Assembly: GCA_947632545.1 (NCBI GenBank)
Contig: CANRPP010000009.1
Span: 1-47,157, forward strand
DNA: 47,157 bases
Direction of reading: 5' to 3'
Source of the DNA: an uncultured Bacilli bacterium
GTDB taxonomy: Bacteria > Bacillota_I > Bacilli_A > RF39 > UBA660
Shown: in pieces, positions 34,667 through 42,270 of the stretch
Position numbering within the stretch: position 1 is the first letter of the stretch
How the letters are laid out: each line of letters starts with the position of its first letter
The notes under the pieces: generated by a model
Seen by the model: only the letters and a program-made list of their open reading frames with translations
The model's database searches: none
Told to the model about the DNA's origin: nothing
Made by a program: the position numbers and the translations under genes

Positions 34667-34768
34667 TAAAACACTTCCTTCTTTTATATTTATACAAATT
34701 AAATTTATTTTTGTCAATTATATTTTATACATCTTACTATTATTATATTAGCTATTTGACATTTTTCC

Positions 34769-34802
34769 TAAAAAAAATAAATACTTTTTTGTATTTATTT
34801 TT
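34769..34802 (-). terminator. Terminator of the 80-aa gene, within a duplicated 3' segment
   Basis: 12-bp stem AAAAATAAATAC/GTATTTATTTTT with a 6-nt loop and T-run. It is part of a segment (34777-34829) that repeats the 3' end of the gene at 35231. Confidence 0.8.
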
Positions 34803-34829
34803 ATAACTATATTTTTTATACTTTATCTA
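34777..34829 (-). repeat. Degraded copy of the 3' end of the gene at 35231
   Basis: This stretch aligns over about 50 nt with 35211-35262, which covers the last codons and the 3' UTR of the 493-aa gene. Shared blocks include ATTTATTTTTATA, ACTATATTTT and ATACTTTATCTA. Small deletions destroy the reading frame here, so it is a non-coding remnant. Confidence 0.6.
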
Positions 34830-34853
34830 TTATTATAAATCATAGCAATTTTT

Positions 34854-35096
34854 TTACATAGATTTATATACACGTACTTTACTTTTATGATCTATGTCAT
34901 TTTTATGATCTATATCACTTTTATGATCTATGTCACTATTTGCTAAAATATCTTTATTATATGCTATTCTTTCTAAATCATTTCTTATAGTTTCATTTTT
35001 TTCATTTCGAATTGCTTCCATTGTTTTTAATTGTTCTTCTCTAGCTTTTTTTAATGCTTCTTCTATCATTTCATATCTCTTTAGAGTCATGGTCAT
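34854..35096 (-). CDS. Small coiled-coil protein with DIDHK repeats, 80 aa
   Basis: No family recognised. Residues 5-48 are a charged probable coiled coil (MIEEALKKAREEQLKTMEAI). The C-terminal part has three tandem copies of the 6-residue unit DIDHK(S/N), an 18-bp DNA repeat at about 34883-34939, followed by KVRVYKSM. SD is GGGG 8 nt before the ATG. The promoter (35129-35156) shares TTGACAAAATAGGT with that of the neighbouring 493-aa gene. A copy of that neighbour's 3' end lies downstream, so this gene seems to occupy a duplicated unit. Confidence 0.6.
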   Translation of the reverse strand: MTMTLKRYEMIEEALKKAREEQLKTMEAIRNEKNETIRNDLERIAYNKDILANSDIDHKSDIDHKNDIDHKSKVRVYKSM

Positions 35097-35128
35097 AATT
35101 TTATCCCCTTTCTAAAATTTATGCACAT

Positions 35129-35156
35129 ATTATATCACAAATACCTATTTTGTCAA
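35129..35156 (-). promoter_or_regulatory. Promoter of the 80-aa gene
   Basis: -35 TTGACA (35151-35156), 16-bp spacer starting AAATAGGT, -10 TATAAT (35129-35134). Confidence 0.7.
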
Positions 35157-35230
35157 GAATTTTTAAATATTTATCAACAGATATAACATATAATGTTAAT
35201 ACTTTTAGTAAATGTTTTTTGCATTTATTT

Positions 35231-36712
35231 TTATAGACTATATTTTGTTAATACTTTATCTAACCTAGATAAATCTATATCAGTCTTCTTATCTATTACT
35301 TTTTGTAATGAAGGCATCCAATTTCCAGCATGACATTTATAATTTATATCACCTTGAGGATGTAGTTTTACATATTCTCTAATTTCTCCAATAGATTTAG
35401 TAGAAAATTCATTAAAATTGTCTATAGTCATAATATATGCTGCCCCAGATTGGTTACTTATAGTTCCTGTTGTTTTATCAAATTTTTCAAATATAACATA
35501 ACCATTTTTTAAAACATGAGCTATATAACCATCAAATTTATTTTTACCCATTAATGTTTTATATATTTGTTCTTTGTTACTTGTATAAAACATTTTCTTG
35601 GCTATAGATATACTGTTATATTCTTCAACACTTTTTTTGGTATTTCTACTATTTCTTTTAACTTGTTTTCTTTCATTAGTATCACTTTCACTATTTGGAA
35701 TGTATACATCTTCAGTATTTATTATACTGAAGTTTTTTAAAGTTTCTTCATTTAGTGTAGTTAAGCAATCCTTTACTTCTTCTGGAGTCCACCCTTTAAA
35801 TGTATCTTCTTTAAATCTTTTCATTCCAATTGTAGGATGTTTTTGTAAATACTCTTTTAAATCTTTAGCAAAATTAGTAAAACTATAACTACTATTATCT
35901 ACTTTTATACTAATATTTGGAGTACTATCTTCTGTTTTATGTAAATAATAGTTAATTGCATAATAAATACTTGGTTGAACTTCTTCATATTTAGAACAAA
36001 TATATAATGTAGAAGATGCCAGATAAAATAGAAATTTTTCTTTATTAATATCTTGTAATATTTCTGTATTTAATTCTTTTTCATGAAAAAATTTTACTAG
36101 ATCTTTATTATGAACAATTATATCTGTTATCTGTTTACATAAAATTTCTTTAAAAATAACTTTTTTTGAAATAAGATTATTTATAAATTTATTATTATAT
36201 AATTCGTTACATTTTAAATAATAGTTATTTATATAATAATGATTTGAAATAAAATCATCTATTTCATCATTATTATCCATATGATTAAGTTTAGTTCTAA
36301 TTTCTTTTATATATTTATTTGTTAATAATCTTACAGTATCAGCATCATTATTTAAAATCGAATATATTAACTTATGTTCTTCATCTGTTTCTTCTTTATT
36401 TTTACAAACATAAAATTTAAGTAATTCATTCATAAGAACACGATAATTAAAATAAATACATTTTTCTTTTGAATTACTTTCATATGAAAAAATATTACCT
36501 TTATTGAAATATGATTGTACTACAGAAAAAGGTAATCCAAATCTTTCTATTAAATCATTACCTAACTCCACTACTCTTTTATGAAATGTTCTTCTTTTAT
36601 ATTTATCATCAAATAAACATTCTACTACATTAACATTTAATGGTATTGGAAAACTATAATTAATACCAAAATTCATTAATTCATTAATTGTTAAATTACT
36701 TTCATTAATCAT
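35231..36712 (-). CDS. Orphan protein, 493 aa
   Basis: No family recognised. Soluble, with a helical N-terminal half (KRVVELGNDLIERFGLPFSV, EKFLFYLASSTLYICSKYEE) and a Ser/Asn/Lys-rich linker near 350-375 (NERKQVKRNSRNTKKS). The C-terminal domain looks alpha/beta (KFDGYIAHVLKNGYVIFEKF, GAAYIMTIDNFNEFSTKS, ending DIDLSRLDKVLTKYSL). SD is AGGGGGAG. Its promoter overlaps the end of rnhB. Part of its 3' end is duplicated at 34777-34829. Confidence 0.75.
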   Translation of the reverse strand: MINESNLTINELMNFGINYSFPIPLNVNVVECLFDDKYKRRTFHKRVVELGNDLIERFGLPFSVVQSYFNKGNIFSYESNSKEKCIYFNYRVLMNELLKFYVCKNKEETDEEHKLIYSILNNDADTVRLLTNKYIKEIRTKLNHMDNNDEIDDFISNHYYINNYYLKCNELYNNKFINNLISKKVIFKEILCKQITDIIVHNKDLVKFFHEKELNTEILQDINKEKFLFYLASSTLYICSKYEEVQPSIYYAINYYLHKTEDSTPNISIKVDNSSYSFTNFAKDLKEYLQKHPTIGMKRFKEDTFKGWTPEEVKDCLTTLNEETLKNFSIINTEDVYIPNSESDTNERKQVKRNSRNTKKSVEEYNSISIAKKMFYTSNKEQIYKTLMGKNKFDGYIAHVLKNGYVIFEKFDKTTGTISNQSGAAYIMTIDNFNEFSTKSIGEIREYVKLHPQGDINYKCHAGNWMPSLQKVIDKKTDIDLSRLDKVLTKYSL

Positions 36713-36739
36713 ACTACCACTCCCCCTGAAATGTTATAT

Positions 36740-36768
36740 ATTATAACAGAAAGCACCTATTTTGTCAA
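36740..36768 (-). promoter_or_regulatory. Promoter of the 493-aa orphan gene
   Basis: -35 TTGACA (36763-36768) inside the last codons of rnhB, 17-bp spacer starting AAATAGGT, -10 TATAAT (36740-36745). Confidence 0.75.
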
Positions 36769-37581
36769 TTTTTCTAAATATTCACTAACCGGTCCATAGC
36801 TTTTTCTATGTTCTTTAATTATTCCGTATTTATTAATTGCATCTAAATGTTTTTTTGTAGGATAACCTTTATTATTTTTAAAATCATACATTGGATATTT
36901 TTTATCAAGTTCATATAACATTCTATCTCTTGTAACTTTTGCAATAACTGAAGCTGCTGATATAGTTATACTTTTTAGATCACCTTTAATTATAGATGTT
37001 GTTGGAATATCTATATCAAGTTTCATTGCATCAATTAATATGTGTTCAGGTTTTATTTTACAATTATTTATAGCATCAAGCATTGCTAATTTAGTTGCTT
37101 CATATATATTTACTTCATCTATTTTTTCTTCATCTATTATACCAATTCCTATAGAAAGAGCTTGTCTTTTTATTTCATCATAAAAATAATCTCGTTTTTT
37201 TTCAGATAATTTTTTAGAATCAGTGAGTCCATCTAAATTAAATTCATCAGGTAATATTACACATGCAGCAACAACTGGTCCAACTAATGGTCCTCTTCCG
37301 ACTTCATCAACACCTGCAATGAATTTTATATTTTTGGATTTTAATTTTTTTTCATATCTATAGTTATCTATTAATGATAAATATAAATCTATTTTTTCTA
37401 GTAATTTTTTATCAGTTTTTCTATTCATTACTTTTAATACTTCTAAACACTTTTCTAATGTATTAGTGTCATAAGTATTAGATAAAATTATATCTTCTTT
37501 AAATATGTCATTATAATTTTTCTTAAATTCAAAATCTATAATTAAATTATTTATTTTTTCAAATAGTTCTTCTTTATTCAT
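36757..37581 (-). CDS. rnhB: Ribonuclease HII
   Basis: 274 residues. It cleaves RNA in RNA-DNA hybrids and at misincorporated ribonucleotides. Catalytic signature [17 protein letters not shown] with the DE pair, then [22 protein letters not shown] and [16 protein letters not shown]. The roughly 85-residue N-terminal extension is typical of Bacillus RnhB. It overlaps rbgA by 8 nt, the conserved rbgA-rnhB order. No terminator is visible before the next promoter. Confidence 0.97.
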   Translation of the reverse strand: MNKEELFEKINNLIIDFEFKKNYNDIFKEDIILSNTYDTNTLEKCLEVLKVMNRKTDKKLLEKIDLYLSLIDNYRYEKKLKSKNIKFIAGVDEVGRGPLVGPVVAACVILPDEFNLDGLTDSKKLSEKKRDYFYDEIKRQALSIGIGIIDEEKIDEVNIYEATKLAMLDAINNCKIKPEHILIDAMKLDIDIPTTSIIKGDLKSITISAASVIAKVTRDRMLYELDKKYPMYDFKNNKGYPTKKHLDAINKYGIIKEHRKSYGPVSEYLEKLTK

Positions 37582-38467
37582 AATTATTATCCAATCTATC
37601 CAAAGTTATATTACCTAAATAACCATTTTTTAAGTCTTTTACTATTATATTTGCTACTTTATCATAATCAGCAATTCCACCTTTTGATAGGGCTCCTCTT
37701 TTTTTAGCTATTATATCAAATGTTTCTATAAAATCTTCATCTAGAAAACTAATACCATATCTTTCATATAAATTATTAGGATATAATTTCATCATTTTAG
37801 TTAAAATAAAACACGCTAAATCCATTATATCTATAATTTCTTCTTTAATAGATGAAAGTGCTGCTAAAATATGGGCTGATTCTTGATTTTCTATTTTAGG
37901 CCATAAAATACCAGGTGAGTCTAATAATTCTATATCTTTATTTATTCTAATCCATGATAAGTTTTTAGTTACACCAGGTGTGTTTCCAACGCCAGCCGAT
38001 TTTTTTCCTACTAATCTATTTATTAAAGTAGATTTACCTACATTTGGAACTCCTATAATTAATGCTCTAACACTTCTAGGTTTTAAGCCTTTAGATATTC
38101 TTTTATCATTTTCTTCTTTAACCAATTCTTTACTTATGGAAATTATTTTATCTGTAGGATTCTCATGCATTAAATCAACAGTTATAACAGTATATCCCTT
38201 ATCTTCATAATACTTGATAAATTTATCAGTTTCATTTTTATCACAGATATCATATTTAGTCATAATTAGAATTCTTTTCTTATTACCAATTAACTCATCA
38301 ATATCAACTATTTTAGAAGATATAGGCATTCTAGCATCAATTACTTCATATATAATATCAATTAAATTTAATTTTTCTTTTATTTCTCTTTTAGTTTTTG
38401 CCATATGTCCTGGATACCAATTGAGATGTAAATATTCAACCTCCTTATTTTTTGAATCTTTATTCAT
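37574..38467 (-). CDS. rbgA: Ribosome biogenesis GTPase RbgA (YlqF)
   Basis: 297 residues, circularly permuted GTPase needed for late 50S assembly. Motifs appear in permuted order: N-terminal [14 protein letters not shown]4 as MTKYDICD, then G1 [14 protein letters not shown], and G3 as DSPGILWP. The C-terminal domain is the ANTAR-like RNA-binding helical region. SD is GGAAGTGAT. The -10 of its promoter (TGTTATAAT, hexamer 38515-38520) overlaps the end of a dead recombinase gene upstream. Confidence 0.96.
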   Translation of the reverse strand: MNKDSKNKEVEYLHLNWYPGHMAKTKREIKEKLNLIDIIYEVIDARMPISSKIVDIDELIGNKKRILIMTKYDICDKNETDKFIKYYEDKGYTVITVDLMHENPTDKIISISKELVKEENDKRISKGLKPRSVRALIIGVPNVGKSTLINRLVGKKSAGVGNTPGVTKNLSWIRINKDIELLDSPGILWPKIENQESAHILAALSSIKEEIIDIMDLACFILTKMMKLYPNNLYERYGISFLDEDFIETFDIIAKKRGALSKGGIADYDKVANIIVKDLKNGYLGNITLDRLDNNYE

Positions 38468-38515
38468 ATATAATCACTTCCTTTACAGTTTAAAATTAAG
38501 CTTTCTTAAATTTCA

Positions 38516-38767
38516 TTATAACACATTATTTTGATTTCTTAGATATTTTAATAAATCTTGATATTGATCTTTATATTTTAATTTAATTTCTATATTTTTA
38601 TTTTCATAAATAAAGATTTTATCTATAAATTGATTTACGACTCTCCTAGTAATATCAGTTATAATATTCTAGGTCTGAAAAATAGTAAGTATAACCATAA
38701 TTACATCACCTTCTTGAATTAATGTCTTAAATATTTTTAATGCATAATTTTCACAAGTGCTTTTATT
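38516..38767 (-). pseudogene. Serine recombinase remnant
   Basis: One frame spans 84 codons with an internal TAG. The part before the TAG (ALKIFKTLIQEGDVIMVI) resembles the catalytic-domain segment of resolvases around the EGDVI(V)V(x)KLDRL motif. The part after it, ITRRVVNQFIDKIFIYENKN then IEIKLKYKDQYQDLL, resembles the C-terminal end of large serine recombinases. Most of the catalytic and zinc-ribbon regions are missing, so an internal deletion is likely. A strong SD (AGGAGG near 38836-38841) followed by ATG GAT TAG may be the ancestral start, now closed. Confidence 0.55.
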
Positions 38768-39140
38768 CTACTATTTTTTGTTTAAAAGTCAATAAATATA
38801 GGTATGTAGACATTTCACTAATCCATAACTTTTTCCTCCTCTATTTACTCCACTTTACATTATTGTATCTCTTGACAACACCAAAGCCCATTCGTTTTTT
38901 TATCAAAATAATGTCAACGATTTATATACTTTTTTGTCAAATTATATATATAGAATAATGACTATTACTTTATATATATTTATTTTTAGATTATGAATAT
39001 ATACCTTTATATTGGTTAGCATATAAGTATATAAACTTAGTTATTCTTTAATTACTAAATATTTTCTTTCGTTTTACATATAAAGACATTATTTTCGCTC
39101 CATTATAAAATAATTTTATATTTAGATTGGAGGTAGGTAT
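38768..39140. other. Decayed intergenic region, no intact gene
   Basis: No ORF with a credible start and SD on either strand. It holds the apparent dead start of the recombinase (38818-38841), two TTGACA elements on the minus strand near 38895-38940, and the first copy of a 15-bp repeat (39059-39073) before the XRE gene. Confidence 0.4.
39059..39073 (+). repeat. 15-bp direct repeat, copy 1
   Basis: ATATTTTCTTTCGTT, identical to 40045-40059. It lies 68 bp upstream of the XRE gene. It could be an operator or the boundary of a small inserted segment. Confidence 0.5.
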
Positions 39141-39413
39141 ATGAAATTAGGTGAAATTTTAGCAATCAATCTTAAATATTACAGAAAAAAATATAACTTA
39201 TCCCAAGAAAAATTTGCTGAAGTATTAGGAACAACTCTTTCGTATTTAAATCAAATTGAAAATAAAAAAGTCGATGTTAAGTTATCAACAGTAGATAAAT
39301 TTGCTAAAAAATTAGAAAAATATGATTATAAATCAAATATAACATCTGAGGATCTAGTTTCTTACTATAGCGAAAGAATAACAAATTATAAAAGAATAGA
39401 TGAAAAAAAATAG
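39141..39413 (+). CDS. XRE-family transcriptional regulator, 90 aa
   Basis: 90 residues with a single Cro/C1-type helix-turn-helix in residues 5-60: LKYYRKKYNLSQEKFAEVLG, then TTLSYLNQIENKKVDVKLST. The C-terminal 25 residues are charged and may mediate dimerisation. It binds DNA, probably as a local repressor. SD is GGAGG 7 nt before the ATG. It is on the plus strand, convergent with the orphan gene at 39487-40011, next to a dead recombinase. A 15-bp sequence repeated at both outer flanks is a candidate binding site. Confidence 0.9.
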   Translation: MKLGEILAINLKYYRKKYNLSQEKFAEVLGTTLSYLNQIENKKVDVKLSTVDKFAKKLEKYDYKSNITSEDLVSYYSERITNYKRIDEKK

Positions 39414-39486
39414 AGGACTATAAAATATAAAGCCTTTATTTTTTTATAAGATATTAATTAGGTCTATCTTTCTTTATTATAATATA

Positions 39487-40011
39487 TTAGCTAATATCTA
39501 CTAAACTATTTATATTTGAATTCTTTAACATTTTATTTTTTTTTCTTAATTTTTCTTCTAAAAGCATTATAATTGTTGCATAATCTACTTCATCATTATG
39601 TGATTTTATATATTTATTACAAAGGTTTGGAATAGTTTCAAATATTGATTCATTTTTGTATTTATCGTTATTTTTAATAATTTCACTTGCAATTTGTTTA
39701 CTGACATTTATTAAGTCAACCTTAAAATATTTCTTTTTATATTCAACATATTTTAGAAGATGATTTGTTAGTTTATTTAAATCTACTTGTTCCCTATTAT
39801 AATCTATTCCATCTGATTTTTTGATACATAATTCTATCAATTTTAATTCTATATTTATATTAAACTTTTGATATTTTTTTTGAACTTTTTGAAATAATTC
39901 ATTACCAGTTTTACAAAATAAAAGAGATTGTTCATCATAACATATATTAACCAATCTTTTAGCTTCATTATATAATTCTTGTTCAAACACATTTAAAAGC
40001 ATATAATTCAT
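39487..40011 (-). CDS. Orphan protein, 174 aa
   Basis: No family recognised. Soluble, helical and charged (NEAKRLVNICYDEQSLLF, LLKYVEYKKKYFKVDLINVS, ATIIMLLEEKLRKKNKM). The start has GAGGGAG upstream. Its -10 (TATGTTATAAT, hexamer 40037-40042) is preceded by the second copy of the 15-bp repeat, in the place of the promoter spacer. The position opposite an XRE regulator suggests it is the regulator's partner or target, possibly part of a small mobile or toxin-antitoxin-like unit; the sequence alone does not show this. Confidence 0.7.
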   Translation of the reverse strand: MNYMLLNVFEQELYNEAKRLVNICYDEQSLLFCKTGNELFQKVQKKYQKFNINIELKLIELCIKKSDGIDYNREQVDLNKLTNHLLKYVEYKKKYFKVDLINVSKQIASEIIKNNDKYKNESIFETIPNLCNKYIKSHNDEVDYATIIMLLEEKLRKKNKMLKNSNINSLVDIS

Positions 40012-40044
40012 AATTACTCCCTCTTAACTATAAATAATTATAAC

Positions 40045-40059
40045 ATATTTTCTTTCGTT
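40045..40059 (-). repeat. 15-bp direct repeat, copy 2, in the promoter of the 174-aa gene
   Basis: Identical on the plus strand to 39059-39073. It occupies the spacer upstream of the -10 TATAAT at 40037-40042, where a bound protein would block transcription. Confidence 0.5.
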
Positions 40060-40230
40060 ATAATATAAAATAGTATTAGTTTTAGATTATATAAAGAAAA
40101 AATTATTTATATGTTTTCTTTTTCTATGTCAGAATATTCTAATTGTTTTGTTATTATATTATTCGTTTATTAAATACATTTTATCTTAATTTATAGATTA
40201 ACTATTTTGATACTTAACATTTCAATTATA
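40060..40230. other. AT-rich intergenic stretch, nothing recognised
   Basis: No ORF, tRNA, strong promoter or repeat is visible between the orphan gene's upstream region and the kinase terminator. Confidence 0.4.
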
Positions 40231-40268
40231 TAAAAAAATAGCAGCATAAATATTTTTACTGCTATTAT
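40231..40268 (-). terminator. Terminator of the ligase/kinase operon
   Basis: Stem AATAGCAG/CTGCTATT with a 14-nt loop that can pair further (TAAA/TTTA), followed by seven T. Confidence 0.85.
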
Positions 40269-40292
40269 TTATCTATAAGTTAATAATTTATG

Positions 40293-42254
40293 TTAAATAT
40301 CTGTTTTATTATCAGAAGTAATAACATATTCAGGAACATCTTTCCATTTATCTTCATTTATAATATTTTTATTAAAGATTTTTTCCAATTTTTCCTTTAT
40401 TTCTTCTTTGGTAAATGGTTTGGCAATATAGTCGATAAAACCTTCTTCTTTATATTTTTCTTGTGCTCCTGCTACTGCATCTGCAGTTAGGGCTATTACT
40501 GGAGTATTAAAATCTGATATTTCTTTTAACTTTGATAATGTAGTTTCTCCACTCATTTCTGGCATCATTATGTCCATTAAAATTAAATCGTATTTTTCAC
40601 CTTTGTTTATTTTATCTAAACATAATTGCCCACTTTCACTTTCATCTACACTATATCCTAAACTTTCTAGATGTTTTCTTGCTACTTTGATGTTTAACTT
40701 ATTGTCATCTACTACTAATATTTTCTTATTGTTATTAGTTTGTTGTTCATTTGTTTCACTTGGAGTAGATTGTTCTCTTTTTGTAATATTTATTTCTGAT
40801 TGTGATAAACTTGCACTTTCGTTTTTTTGCATCGAATTAATCATTTTACTTATTTTTTGTGGAATTTGTACTATAAACATTGAACCTTTTCCAAATTGTG
40901 ATTGAACATTGATATTTCCACCCATCATATCAACTAATGCCTTTGTTATTGCAAGTCCTAATCCTGTTCCTTCTGTTGTTGTATTTCTTTCAATATCAAG
41001 TCGTTCAAATTTTGTGAATAATTTATTTATATATTCTGCTTTTATTCCACGTCCTGTATCCTGTACACTTATCATTAACATACATTTATCATTTTGATTG
41101 ATACATTTTGTTGTTAAGGTTATTGTTCCTTTTTCTGTATACTTAATTGCATTAGTAAGTAAATTATTAACTATTTCTTTTACATATGATTTATCTCCTA
41201 ATAACTCATATGGAATATCTGGAGCAAAATTCATTTTAAAATCTATTGGTTTATCCCCAATTCTTGTTGCTGTAACACGTGCCATTTTTTCTATTTCTTC
41301 TACATAATTATATGGCATCTCTACGATTTCCATTTTTTCACTTTCAATTTTATTTATATCTAAAATATTACCTACTATTTCTAGTAATGTTTGTGATGCA
41401 TTTTGAATATCTTCTGTATCTTCAACAACTTCTTTTGGAACTTCTTCTTTATAACTTGCAATATCTTCAGACAAACCTACTATAGCATTTAGTGGTGTTC
41501 TTATCTCATGTGACATACTGGACAAAAAATCACTTTTAGCACGATTTGCTTTTTCTGCTGTATTTTTTGCAAGTTCCATTTCTCTTAACATCTTTAAATC
41601 TGGATTTTCTATTGTAAAATACATTGTATAGCATATAAACGTTCCTATCATGGTAGCAATTAAAATACTTGGTTCAACAGTTTGAATTACTGCATTTAGT
41701 CCTAACATTAAAATTATTAAAAATATTGGAATATATTTTTTCTTTTTAATTTCCTTTATATTATATAGTAGTAATGATACCCATACAATTAAATAAACAC
41801 AAAGAAAACCTTTTAATGCATCAACTGATGGCCCATAACTATACATTTTAGTAGCATCATAATATATTTTAGTAGGTAAAACAACAATAACTATAGATCC
41901 TATAATACTAAAAACTATATTTAAATTTTTAATTATTTTGTAGTGCATATTATATTTTTCTTCATTTTCTTTATTCATACATATTACAAAAGTATATATT
42001 GAAAATGCTCCAAACCAAATAAACATATATAAAAGATATAAGTCTGCAAATAGTTTTATTAAAATGCTATTTATATTCATCGTTCTAATAAAAATTTGCA
42101 ACAATATTTCCACTACATATCCAATTAAATTTAATATTGTTAAATATTTGAAATATTGATTTTCTTTAGATGGAAGTACCTCTTTGGATAAGAAAATAGC
42201 TAATAGTAATACTATGAATATAAATCCTGTTATTAAAAATATAATATTCCACAC
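40293..42254 (-). CDS. Hybrid sensor histidine kinase/response regulator
   Basis: 653 residues. About seven membrane helices fill residues 1-215, with no large external domain, so the signal is probably sensed in or at the membrane. HisKA domain: KSDFLSSMSHEIRTPLNAIV with phospho-acceptor His249. HATPase: NNLLTNAIKYTEKG, DTGRGI, GTGLGLAITKALVDMMGG. After a Ser/Gln-rich linker the REC domain (from about 515) has KILVVDDNKLN, phospho-acceptor Asp in LILMDIMMPEMSG, and ALTADA with IAKPF. There is no DNA-binding output, so a phosphorelay or protein-protein output is likely. The start is GTG with GAGGTG 8 nt upstream. It follows the ANL enzyme gene by 16 nt. Confidence 0.95.
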   Translation of the reverse strand: MWNIIFLITGFIFIVLLLAIFLSKEVLPSKENQYFKYLTILNLIGYVVEILLQIFIRTMNINSILIKLFADLYLLYMFIWFGAFSIYTFVICMNKENEEKYNMHYKIIKNLNIVFSIIGSIVIVVLPTKIYYDATKMYSYGPSVDALKGFLCVYLIVWVSLLLYNIKEIKKKKYIPIFLIILMLGLNAVIQTVEPSILIATMIGTFICYTMYFTIENPDLKMLREMELAKNTAEKANRAKSDFLSSMSHEIRTPLNAIVGLSEDIASYKEEVPKEVVEDTEDIQNASQTLLEIVGNILDINKIESEKMEIVEMPYNYVEEIEKMARVTATRIGDKPIDFKMNFAPDIPYELLGDKSYVKEIVNNLLTNAIKYTEKGTITLTTKCINQNDKCMLMISVQDTGRGIKAEYINKLFTKFERLDIERNTTTEGTGLGLAITKALVDMMGGNINVQSQFGKGSMFIVQIPQKISKMINSMQKNESASLSQSEINITKREQSTPSETNEQQTNNNKKILVVDDNKLNIKVARKHLESLGYSVDESESGQLCLDKINKGEKYDLILMDIMMPEMSGETTLSKLKEISDFNTPVIALTADAVAGAQEKYKEEGFIDYIAKPFTKEEIKEKLEKIFNKNIINEDKWKDVPEYVITSDNKTDI

Positions 42255-42270
42255 TAGACATGCACCTCTT

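Noticed and set aside
38740-38958. 72-codon plus-strand frame in the gene-poor region
   Set aside because: No SD, hydrophobic Tyr/Leu/Phe-rich translation, and it lies antisense to the recombinase remnant.
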